The notes beneath the pieces were generated by a model, which saw only the letters and a list, made by a program, of their open reading frames with translations, had not been told where the DNA came from and did no database searches. Below, in pieces: positions 41,377-49,353 of a stretch of DNA of 64,000 nt. Every line of letters starts with the position of its first letter. The stretch's first letter is position 1. The DNA comes from JBOFFC01 sp051648405. Lineage in GTDB: Bacteria; Planctomycetota; Planctomycetia; Pirellulales; Lacipirellulaceae. Made by a program: the position numbers and the translations under genes. The stretch spans positions 1 to 64,000 of the forward strand of contig JBOFFC010000114.1 of assembly GCA_051648405.1 (NCBI GenBank), in the 5' to 3' direction.

Positions 41377-42318
41377 ATGCCCCTCTTCGACCCGCGCGAC
41401 TGCTGGTGCCTGACCGGGGCGACCGCCTCGGGCAAAACGGCTGTGGCGCTCGCCCTCGCCGAACGGCTCGCCGGGGGCGCCGAGGTGCTGTCGCTCGACT
41501 CGATGGCCGTCTACCGCGGGATGGACATCGGCACGGCAAAGCCGACCGCCGCCGAGCGGACACGCGTCCGGACGCACCTAGTCGATCTGCGCGACCCCGA
41601 CGAGGAGTTCAGCGTCGCCGAGTACCTGGCCGAGGCCGAACGCGCGCTCGCCGACGTCCGCTCCCGCGGCGTTGCGCCGCTGTTCGTTGGGGGGACGCCG
41701 CTGTACCTAAAGTGCCTGTTACGCGGCCTCTTCGAGGGCCCCGGCGCCGACTGGGACCTGCGACACGAGATCGAGGAGGAACTCGAGCACGCCGGCCTCG
41801 CCGCCCTGCACGAGCGCCTGACGATGGTCGATCCCGTCGCCGCTTCGACGATCCACCCCAACGACGCGCGGCGGATCGTCCGCGCCCTTGAGGTGTTCCG
41901 AGCGACCGGCGAGCCGATCAGCCACCGGCAGCTCGAGTTCGAGGACCCGGTCCGGGCCGAATGCCTGCGGGTCTTCGCCCTGCGCCGCGAGCGCGACGAC
42001 CAGCACCGCAGGATCGAGTCGCGCGTCGATGCGATGGTCGCCGAGGGGCTAATCGACGAGGTCCGCGCCCTCACCTCGGGGGGCAGTCGACTGGGGCGCA
42101 GCGCCAGCCAGGCGGTCGGCTACCGCGAAACCCTCGAACACCTCGGCGGTGAGCACGACCTCGCCACGACGGTCGAGCGGATGCGTGTCCGCACGCGGCG
42201 GTTCGCCAAACGGCAGGGGACGTGGTTCCGCTCGCTCGCGGAAGTGCAATTCATCGACGTGGCGCCGGACGACGCGCCCGAAGCGATCGCCGAGCGCGTG
42301 CTCGCGCTCGCTCGCTAA
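41377..42318 (+). CDS. miaA: tRNA dimethylallyltransferase
   Basis: 313 residues. P-loop GATASGKTAVALALAERLAG, then DSMAVYRGMDIGTAKPTAAE (DMAPP/tRNA contacts), HLVDLRDPDEEFSVAEYLAE and FVGGTPLYLKCLLRGLFEGP are all MiaA signatures, and TRRFAKRQGTWFRS lies near the end. It adds the isopentenyl group to A37 of tRNAs reading U-initial codons. It is divergent from hisE. Confidence 0.96.
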   Translation: MPLFDPRDCWCLTGATASGKTAVALALAERLAGGAEVLSLDSMAVYRGMDIGTAKPTAAERTRVRTHLVDLRDPDEEFSVAEYLAEAERALADVRSRGVAPLFVGGTPLYLKCLLRGLFEGPGADWDLRHEIEEELEHAGLAALHERLTMVDPVAASTIHPNDARRIVRALEVFRATGEPISHRQLEFEDPVRAECLRVFALRRERDDQHRRIESRVDAMVAEGLIDEVRALTSGGSRLGRSASQAVGYRETLEHLGGEHDLATTVERMRVRTRRFAKRQGTWFRSLAEVQFIDVAPDDAPEAIAERVLALAR

Positions 42319-42411
42319 GCGGAAGGGCGCCAGCCGAAATCCCCCTCCCCCTTCAGGAGGAGCGGGGAAACGCAGCGCAGTCTCGCGGCGATGCGGGGCC
42401 GCTACCCACGC

Positions 42412-43254
42412 TCACTCCTTCACGCCGCCGACCGTCAGGCCGCTCACCAGGTGCTTGCTGAGCAGCAGGAACACCACCACCACGGGGACGCTCACCAGCA
42501 GCGAGGCGGCCGCGTACAGGCCCCACTGCGTCGACATGCTCGCCTGGAAGCTCTTGAGCCCCAGCGGCAACGTGAACATTTCGCTGTCTTGCAGCACCTG
42601 GGCGGCCACCAGGTACTCGCTCCAGGCGCTCATGAAGCTGAACAGCGCCGTGATCACCAGCCCCGGGACGGCCAGCGGCAGGATCACCTTGGTGAACGAC
42701 TGCCAGCGGGTGCAGCCGTCGATGCGGGCCGCTTCCTCGAGCGCGGTGGGGATCGTGTCGTAGAAGCCCTTCATCTGCCACACGCAGAACGGGAGCGCCG
42801 TCGAGACGTAGAACAGCCCGAGCCCGAGGAACGTGTTCACCAGGCCGAGCTTGGCGATCATCAAGTAGAGCGGCAGCAGCAGCATCGTCGCGGGGAACAT
42901 CTGCGTCGTCAGAACGGCCGTCATCATCGCGCTGCGGCCGGCGAAGCGGAACCGGCTGAACGCGTAGCCGCCGATCGCCGCCACCGCCACGCCGGTCGCC
43001 GTCACCGCGGCCGAGACCAGCAGCGAGTTCCCCAGCCACTGTAGGAACGGCTCCTCGAACAGCAGTTGCCGGTACGAGTCGAGCGTCGCCCCCTCAGGGA
43101 TCAGCCGCCACTCGGTAGTGCGCAGCTGGTCCCCGGGCCGCAACGAGATCGACACGACGTCGAGCACCGGCCAGACACTGATCGCGACGAATACGATCAG
43201 CACCGCGTGCCGCGCGGCGGTCAACAGCCAGGGTTCGCGAACGCCGGAAGACAT
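42412..43254 (-). CDS. Carbohydrate ABC transporter permease, MalG type
   Basis: 280 residues with six membrane segments. The EAA loop that docks the ATPase reads EEAARIDGCTRWQSFTKVIL then PLAVPGL. The family C-terminus LVSGLTVGGVKE is present. It pairs with the fused binding-protein/MalF gene just upstream on the same strand, separated by an inverted pair of heptamer arrays. Genes further upstream encode two amylases, so the likely cargo is maltodextrin (inference). Confidence 0.92.
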   Translation of the reverse strand: MSSGVREPWLLTAARHAVLIVFVAISVWPVLDVVSISLRPGDQLRTTEWRLIPEGATLDSYRQLLFEEPFLQWLGNSLLVSAAVTATGVAVAAIGGYAFSRFRFAGRSAMMTAVLTTQMFPATMLLLPLYLMIAKLGLVNTFLGLGLFYVSTALPFCVWQMKGFYDTIPTALEEAARIDGCTRWQSFTKVILPLAVPGLVITALFSFMSAWSEYLVAAQVLQDSEMFTLPLGLKSFQASMSTQWGLYAAASLLVSVPVVVVFLLLSKHLVSGLTVGGVKE

Positions 43255-43257
43255 GTC

Positions 43258-43397
43258 GAATGCGGAAGTCGGAATGCGGAATGGGTTTAAGAACGTTCGG
43301 AGTGTCTCAGGCTAGCTCGTTCTCTTCAGTCGCAACGTTCGCGATGTACAGTTCGTCTTGTTGATTCCGCATTCCGCATTCCCAACTCCGCACTCGC
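43258..43397. repeat. Inverted pair of heptamer arrays between malEF-like and malG-like genes
   Basis: 43258-43285 holds GAATGCG-like units, and 43364-43397 holds ATTCCGC-like units, their reverse complement. The arrays would form a long stem enclosing about 80 bases in the transporter mRNA. The right array ends at the stop codon of the upstream gene. Confidence 0.85.
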
Positions 43398-45760
43398 TAA
43401 ACTCCGTCAGCCGCTTTGGTGCGCCCCAGGAACGCCGTCGAGAAGGCTAGCAGCATCGCAAAGATGACCATCGAGAGCGCGGCGCCGTAGCCGTACTGGT
43501 AGAGGTTGAAGACCGCTTTGTAGACGTAGCTCACGAGGATGTGCGTTTGGTTCGCCGGCTCGCCGCCGTTCGAGACCAGCCACACGACGTTCAGGTTGTT
43601 GAACGTCCAGACCGAACCGAGCACGATCGCCGGCAGCAGCACCGGCTTCAGCATCGGCACGGTGATGTGCCAGAACTGCTGCCAGCGCGACGCGCGGTCG
43701 ATGCGGGCCGCCTCGTACATGTCCTGCGGGATCCCCTGCAGGCCCCCCAGCGTGATCACCATCATGAACGGGAACCCCAGCCAAACGTTCGTGATGATGC
43801 ACGCCGCGAACGCGGGGCCCGCTTCGGTGAGCCAGTTCTCGGGGAGCAACAACCACTGGCCGACCGACTCGGGGACCCAATCGAGGACCCACCGCCGCGT
43901 CCACTCGTTGACCGGCCGGACGAGTTGGTTCACGACGCCAAACTCAGGGTCGAACATCCCCCGCCAGGTCAGGGCCGTGATGTACGCCGGGACCGCCCAG
44001 GGGATCACCAGCAGCAAGCGGTAGACGCTCTTGCCACGGACCGGCCCGTTGAGCATCACGGCCAGGAACACGCCGATCGCGACGTGCAGCGCCACGTTCA
44101 CCACGGTCCACACGAGGGTCTTCAGGAACACGCCCCAGAAGGCTTGCGACTCCTTCCCGACGAACACGCTCGTGTAGTTCGACAGCCCCACCACCTGCCA
44201 GTCCTGGAACCGCTGCAGCGACATGTTCGAGAACGACAGCACGACGTTGTACGCCAGCGGGAAGACGACCGTCGCCACCAGGCAGAGCATCGTCGGCGCC
44301 GCGAGCCAGTACGCCAGGCTGTTCTGGGCGTAGTCACGCCTGACCGCAGCCAGCCACCGCCACATGCCCCACAGCATCGCCCCGACCGCCGCGACGCCGC
44401 CGCCGAGCACAATCCAGCGCGTTGCATCGGGCTCGACGCTGGTAGTGAGCGTGGCGATCTTCGACAGTGCGTCGCGCTGCATGACGGGGGTCGCTTCATC
44501 GGGGGTCTTGGTTCCCGCCATCAGCTCTTGGTACGGGGGCCGCATCGCGTCCCACACCGCGCGGATCTCGACCGAGGTCGGCATCGGCCGGCCGCGCTCG
44601 ACCTGGGCGACCGAGGCGGCCATCGTCGGGTCGTTCTTCAGGAGCGGCGACTCGCGCAGCGCCAGTCGCGACGGCAGGATCTTCTGCGCTTCGAGGAACC
44701 GCCGCTGCGTCTCCTCGGCAGTCAGGAATCGGATCAGCTCGCCGGCCAGCTCGCGGCGCTGGCCCTTCGCCGCGACGCTCAGCGCGTAGCCCTTGGGGGC
44801 GACCATCGGCGCCATCGGCTTGCCGGTCGCCGACACGTCGGGGAGTGGCGCCACCGCGGCGTCGATCCCGTCGGCGCCGAGGTACTTCACCCAGCTCCAG
44901 TCGCCGTCGATCAACATCGCGCTCTTGCCGGCGAGGAATAGCGACGCGGCGCCCTCGTAGTCGGCTGCCTGGGGGAGCACCTTGTGCTCGTTGCGCAGCG
45001 AGGCGACGAACGCGTACGCCTGGCGCGCCTGCGGTGTGTCGAGCGTCGGAACGAACTCGCCCCGCGCGGCGCGCTCGTCGTCGAACACCCAGGCGCCGTA
45101 GCCGGTGAGGAACGGCACTACGAAGAACGGCTCGGTGTAGTTCCACACCAACCCGTAACGCTCGGGCCGGCCGTCGCCGTCCTCGTCCACCGTGTTCTGC
45201 TTCGCCAGCGCGACGAGCTCGTCGGTCGTCGCCGGGGGGGCATCGATGAAGTCGCGGTTGTAAACGAGCGCCAGGTGGTTGCCGAACCGGTCGCCGACCA
45301 TCAGCAGACGCTGGTCGGTCGCCCCCTCGCCACGCGGCGGGCCCGTGACGAGCGCCTGCGTGTCGAACTCGTCCTGCGACGCGGGGTCGAACCACGGCGA
45401 GAGGTCCTGGACGGCGCCGATCTGGTCGTAGACGCCGATCGGGTCCGAGGGGCCGTAAACGATGTCGGGCCCGCGCCCGACGAGCACCGCCGACTCGAGT
45501 CCGCTGCGGAGCTCTTCGGTCTCCTTGTAGAGCACGCGGACCCGCACGCCGCGGTGCGCCTGCTCGAAGGCATCGACGCGTTCACGCAGGACGGCGCGGT
45601 CCTCGGGCCGCATCTGGTGCCACAGCGTGACGGTCCGCGGGTCGTCGCCGCCGCCACAGCCGCTGGCGATCGTCAGCAACCCGGCGACCAGCGCCGCGGC
45701 AACGCTGCCCGTCAGGCGGCGTACGTCGCCAGGCGACCGTCGGTCACTTGTCCGAGGCAA
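43397..45760 (-). CDS. Fused solute-binding protein and MalF-type permease
   Basis: 787 residues from a TTG start. Residues 1-35 form a lipoprotein-like signal (LLTIASGC, Cys35). Residues about 42-430 are a MalE-like binding protein (VTLWHQMRPEDRAVLRERVD, FLAGKSAMLIDGDWSW). An extra membrane helix (about 449-472) is followed by basic residues, then a MalF-type permease (about 483-785) with the EAA loop YEAARIDRASRWQQFWHITV. In most bacteria these are separate proteins. The start overlaps the upstream amylase gene by 17 bases, indicating co-expression. Confidence 0.9.
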   Translation of the reverse strand: MPRTSDRRSPGDVRRLTGSVAAALVAGLLTIASGCGGGDDPRTVTLWHQMRPEDRAVLRERVDAFEQAHRGVRVRVLYKETEELRSGLESAVLVGRGPDIVYGPSDPIGVYDQIGAVQDLSPWFDPASQDEFDTQALVTGPPRGEGATDQRLLMVGDRFGNHLALVYNRDFIDAPPATTDELVALAKQNTVDEDGDGRPERYGLVWNYTEPFFVVPFLTGYGAWVFDDERAARGEFVPTLDTPQARQAYAFVASLRNEHKVLPQAADYEGAASLFLAGKSAMLIDGDWSWVKYLGADGIDAAVAPLPDVSATGKPMAPMVAPKGYALSVAAKGQRRELAGELIRFLTAEETQRRFLEAQKILPSRLALRESPLLKNDPTMAASVAQVERGRPMPTSVEIRAVWDAMRPPYQELMAGTKTPDEATPVMQRDALSKIATLTTSVEPDATRWIVLGGGVAAVGAMLWGMWRWLAAVRRDYAQNSLAYWLAAPTMLCLVATVVFPLAYNVVLSFSNMSLQRFQDWQVVGLSNYTSVFVGKESQAFWGVFLKTLVWTVVNVALHVAIGVFLAVMLNGPVRGKSVYRLLLVIPWAVPAYITALTWRGMFDPEFGVVNQLVRPVNEWTRRWVLDWVPESVGQWLLLPENWLTEAGPAFAACIITNVWLGFPFMMVITLGGLQGIPQDMYEAARIDRASRWQQFWHITVPMLKPVLLPAIVLGSVWTFNNLNVVWLVSNGGEPANQTHILVSYVYKAVFNLYQYGYGAALSMVIFAMLLAFSTAFLGRTKAADGV

Positions 45761-47690
45761 GCTTCGCGTCCTTGCGCACCAGCACGGCCGCGTCGAGCGA
45801 CGGCACCGTCACCCGCACGCGTCGCCCTTCGGCGGTGATTCGCACCTCTCCGTCCCCCGAGGCGGTGAACACCTCAGCGACCGCCGCGGCGCCCCCGGGC
45901 CCGGCGTCGATCGCGCCCGACCAGGGTTTGCTACCGCGGTTGAAGACAACCCAAACGGTCTCGTCGGTGGTCGTGCGCTTCAGCACGAGGACCTGCGCTG
46001 TGTCGTCGGCGCCCGCTACGTGGAACGATCCGCGCCGCAACGCGGGATGGTCGCGCCGCAGCGTGTTCAGCGAGCGGTAGAACGAGTACAGGCCGTGGTC
46101 GAAGCCGACCTCGTCGGGCTCGCGCTCGCGCCCCAGGGGGTCGGCGGCCTGACGGTCGTGCCGCAGCTCGGGCCAGACCATCGGCTGGCGGTCGCACGGG
46201 TCGTCGGCGCCCCACATACCGGCCTCGGTCCCGTACAGCAGCATCGGAGCACCGACGGACGTCGCCTGCAGCACGCCCACCATTCGTTGCAAACGACGCT
46301 CGCCATCGTTCGGCTTGCGGACTTTGTAACGATCCCAGTTGCGCGGGCTCGCCCGCTCGCCGACGTCGTAGTCGAACCGGTCGGGCTGCAAGTAAGGCCG
46401 CTCGGCCGAGGCGTTGACGATCATCGACGCCACGCGGTCGGTGTCGTGCGAATCGATCAGGTTCTGCAGCGCGTAACGCGTCCCCTCGGGGTATTCGGTC
46501 ATTCGCTCGGCGAGCATCCGCCCGGCGTCGCTCGCGGCGACCGTGCCGTCGATCAGGTAGCCCTTCGTCGGCCAAGCGAAGCCGTGGTAGTTCATCGTCG
46601 CCGAGAAGCCCCCCTCGGCGAGGAACTTGGCGGCGTCTTCCCAGTGCTCCGCGACGGTGTACGCCTCGGGATTCAGGTCGCGGACGTGCGCGTTCCAGTC
46701 GGCCCAGAAGCCCACGGGGACCTCGACCGCCACGTCGAGCCGCCAGCCGTCGATGCCGTCGGCCGGGTCGCCGTCGCCGTTGGGGTCCATCCACCGCGTC
46801 GTCGCGTCAAAGATGTACTTCTTCGGGCCCGGGTGGAGGTCGTCCCCGGCGTCGTTGTTCGCGAACTCGGGGAGGGTCATCACTCCCCACCAGCCCTTGT
46901 AGCGGAACTCGTCGCCGGGGGTCTTCGGGTCGTCGAAGCCCTGGACGACGTACCAGTCCTTGTACGGGGACTTGGCCTGCTCTTTCAACAGGTTGTCGAA
47001 CGCGAAGAAACCGCGCCCCGTGTGGTTGAACACTCCATCGACAACGACCCGGATGCCGCGCTCGTGGCACTCGGTGATCAGCTCGAGGAACAGTTGGTCG
47101 GCCTTGGTCCACTTCCACGTCGCCGGGTCGCTCGTCTCCTTCGCCATCAGGGCGAAGTCCCCGGCGGGGTCGGGCCCGAAGTGCGGATCGACGTGGTGGT
47201 AGGTGTTCCCGTCGTACTTGTGGAGCGACCGCGCGTAGAACACGGGGTTCAGGTAAAGGGCGTTTACCCCCAACTCCGACAAGTAGTCGAGCTTGTCGAG
47301 GATTCCCTGGAGGTCGCCGCCGTAGCGACGGTCGAAGACGCCGTCTTCGTAGAAGCTGGCGCCGCGGGATTGCTCCCACGGGGCGCGGGCGTACCAGTCG
47401 CCGGTCCACGGCGAAACGGTCCAGCTCTGCGGAACGTTCTCGGGGAACTCGAGCGACTCGCGCGTCGGGTCGTTGGACTCGTCCCCGTTGCGGAACCGCT
47501 CGGGGAAGAGCTGGTACCAGATGGCGTCGGCCGCCCAGTCGGGGACCATCGACGCGGCGTCGTTCGTTTGCAGCGGGGCGGAGGTCGCCGCCGCGACACG
47601 CAGCTCGTCGGCGTGCGCCGCCGGGGCCCAAGGCCCCGGCGGCGTGAACGCCAACATCGCTCCTAGCAGCAAAAGCCCCAATCGCTTCAT
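45744..47690 (-). CDS. Exported GH13 alpha-amylase (neopullulanase/maltogenic type)
   Basis: 648 residues from the ATG at 47690; the frame extends 19 codons upstream but the signal peptide starts at MKRLGLLLLGAMLAF. GH13 motifs: VVVDGVFNHTG (I), DGWRLDVAVEVP (II, nucleophile Asp), YTVAEHWEDAA (III, acid Glu) and NLIDSHDTDR (IV, transition-state Asp). A starch-binding-like N-terminal region and a C-terminal beta domain flank the barrel. It has no PEP-CTERM tail, so it is probably periplasmic, cutting maltodextrins before import by the fused transporter. Confidence 0.93.
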   Translation of the reverse strand: MKRLGLLLLGAMLAFTPPGPWAPAAHADELRVAAATSAPLQTNDAASMVPDWAADAIWYQLFPERFRNGDESNDPTRESLEFPENVPQSWTVSPWTGDWYARAPWEQSRGASFYEDGVFDRRYGGDLQGILDKLDYLSELGVNALYLNPVFYARSLHKYDGNTYHHVDPHFGPDPAGDFALMAKETSDPATWKWTKADQLFLELITECHERGIRVVVDGVFNHTGRGFFAFDNLLKEQAKSPYKDWYVVQGFDDPKTPGDEFRYKGWWGVMTLPEFANNDAGDDLHPGPKKYIFDATTRWMDPNGDGDPADGIDGWRLDVAVEVPVGFWADWNAHVRDLNPEAYTVAEHWEDAAKFLAEGGFSATMNYHGFAWPTKGYLIDGTVAASDAGRMLAERMTEYPEGTRYALQNLIDSHDTDRVASMIVNASAERPYLQPDRFDYDVGERASPRNWDRYKVRKPNDGERRLQRMVGVLQATSVGAPMLLYGTEAGMWGADDPCDRQPMVWPELRHDRQAADPLGREREPDEVGFDHGLYSFYRSLNTLRRDHPALRRGSFHVAGADDTAQVLVLKRTTTDETVWVVFNRGSKPWSGAIDAGPGGAAAVAEVFTASGDGEVRITAEGRRVRVTVPSLDAAVLVRKDAKLASDK

Positions 47691-47747
47691 TCCGGTCAGC
47701 CCAATCGGGGGTTCGTGCCTGCTAGGGAATCGAGTCATAAGTCTCAC

Positions 47748-49265
47748 TTAGCGACGGCGAACACCCCCCGCGGCCATCAACGACAGACTCGCCAGGAGCA
47801 GCGCCGTCGGCTCGGGGATCGACGTGCTGCCACTGCCGGCGATCGTCACGAACTGGTTGCCGGGGATGTCGTTCATCGTGAAGAGCGCCGGTCCGAAGAC
47901 GTCGGCGAAAAGCGCCCGACCGAGGTTCCCGCGGCCAAGGCCGAGGCCGACGTCCCCCAGGTTGCCGGCGCCACTGAGCTGGTTCGCGAGGAAGTCGTGG
48001 CCGCCACCGTTGACGAACGCCAACAGCTTGATGTCGCCGGTCGGGCTTCCCAGCGCCGAGAGGGGGATGCTGAACTCGATGCCGGTGGTCGATGTGGCGA
48101 GGTCGTCCTCACCGGGGACGATCGCAAACGGGTCGGGGTCGGTCGCCGTCGAGCCGCTCCCCTTGACGCCGGTGATCCCGCTGTTGTCGATCGCCATCCG
48201 CAGGTCGATCGTGTTCTCGAAGAAGCGGTGGTTGCTGCCGTTGTTGGTCTCGTCGCTCGCGGGGCGGAGGACGAACTCCAGCTCTTCGGCGGCGCAGCCG
48301 TCGCCGTCGTCGTTCGTGCAGCCGCCGGCGCCAAGGGCGTAGCTGCGGTCCACGAGCTGACCCTGGGCGAGCCCGGGGAGCGCGACGTTCCGCGCGACCT
48401 GAGCCGACGAGTTGAAGTCTCCGCTCGCCAAGAACTCGGGGCCGGTCAGGCTGGCGTTCGCGCCGTAGTTGGTCACCCAGTTGTCGTAATCGACCTGGGT
48501 CACACCGTCCTTGCCGTTGCCGTCGCCAGGGGGGGCGATGCCGGTCGCGCCGAGGTTGTCACGCCACACGGTGTAGTCGGCGGCGTTGACCACGCCGTCG
48601 CTGTTGTAGTCCATCGGGTTGCGAAGGACGTTCGGCTTGCCCTGGGGCGAGTACTGGACACCGGCGCGGACTACCTGGCCCGCCGCGCCCTGCGTCAGGT
48701 CGGCGTAGTGGGCGCTAAAGCCCCAGAAGTTTTGCCGCGCCTCGTTGGGGTCGATCGCTCCGCCGCCGGTGTCACGGGCGTTCACGTTCTCCTGGCCGTT
48801 GCTGAAGGTCAGGTAGCGGTCGGCGTTGAAGCCGGTGTCGAACGTCAAGCCGTCCATCCGCTGCAGCGCGCCACCGGTGATCGGCACCGTGGGGTCGGTC
48901 TGGCCGCAGCAGAAGGCATCGACGCTCGTCGGCAGGGCGGTCCCGGTCAGCGTGTTCACGCCCCCGGCCACGCTGTCGATAAAGACCTCGATCTTGTTGA
49001 AGTTCGACTCGAGGTTGCCCGTGATCATCACGTGCAAACGCCCGCCAGAAACCCGACCGAACACCTGGTTGATCTCCGAGCCGCCGTTGGTGGTGCGCCA
49101 CGGGTCGGGGTTGTTGTTGTCGCCGAACTGCGTCCGCGTGTTTTGCGTCGACAGCGCAGCGCCGTAGAACGCCGTGTCGCCCGTAACGCTGCCGTCGATC
49201 ACCGGTTGGGCGTTCGCGGTTGTCGTCGCCATTACGGCCAGGGCCGTCACTAGGAGTCGCTTCAT
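47748..49265 (-). CDS. PEP-CTERM protein with dockerin-like repeat
   Basis: 505 residues. Signal peptide 1-19 (ANAQ). An N-terminal beta-rich domain (GNLESNFNKIEVFIDSVAGG) is shared with the gene at 54579-55463. In the middle lies a dockerin-like pair of calcium loops: MDYNSDGVVNAADYTVWRDN and DGNGKDGVTQVDYDNWVTNY. The C-terminal part repeats the beta domain (FLANQLSGAGNLGDVGLGLG), and the tail SIPEPTALLLASLSLMAAGG then VRRR is the sorting signal. It is probably a surface glucan-binding or scaffold protein (inference from location between two amylases). Confidence 0.82.
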   Translation of the reverse strand: MKRLLVTALAVMATTTANAQPVIDGSVTGDTAFYGAALSTQNTRTQFGDNNNPDPWRTTNGGSEINQVFGRVSGGRLHVMITGNLESNFNKIEVFIDSVAGGVNTLTGTALPTSVDAFCCGQTDPTVPITGGALQRMDGLTFDTGFNADRYLTFSNGQENVNARDTGGGAIDPNEARQNFWGFSAHYADLTQGAAGQVVRAGVQYSPQGKPNVLRNPMDYNSDGVVNAADYTVWRDNLGATGIAPPGDGNGKDGVTQVDYDNWVTNYGANASLTGPEFLASGDFNSSAQVARNVALPGLAQGQLVDRSYALGAGGCTNDDGDGCAAEELEFVLRPASDETNNGSNHRFFENTIDLRMAIDNSGITGVKGSGSTATDPDPFAIVPGEDDLATSTTGIEFSIPLSALGSPTGDIKLLAFVNGGGHDFLANQLSGAGNLGDVGLGLGRGNLGRALFADVFGPALFTMNDIPGNQFVTIAGSGSTSIPEPTALLLASLSLMAAGGVRRR

Positions 49266-49353
49266 CGGGGGAGGTCCTCCGCCAGGGGGGGGAAAGAAGG
49301 CTGCTTAACGAGGTGTCAGCTCAAGAAACAAGGTGGTATCGGGAGAATTCTGC

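Noticed and set aside
45627..47666. 679-residue open frame on the plus strand
   Set aside because: Antisense to the exported amylase, whose catalytic motifs are unambiguous.
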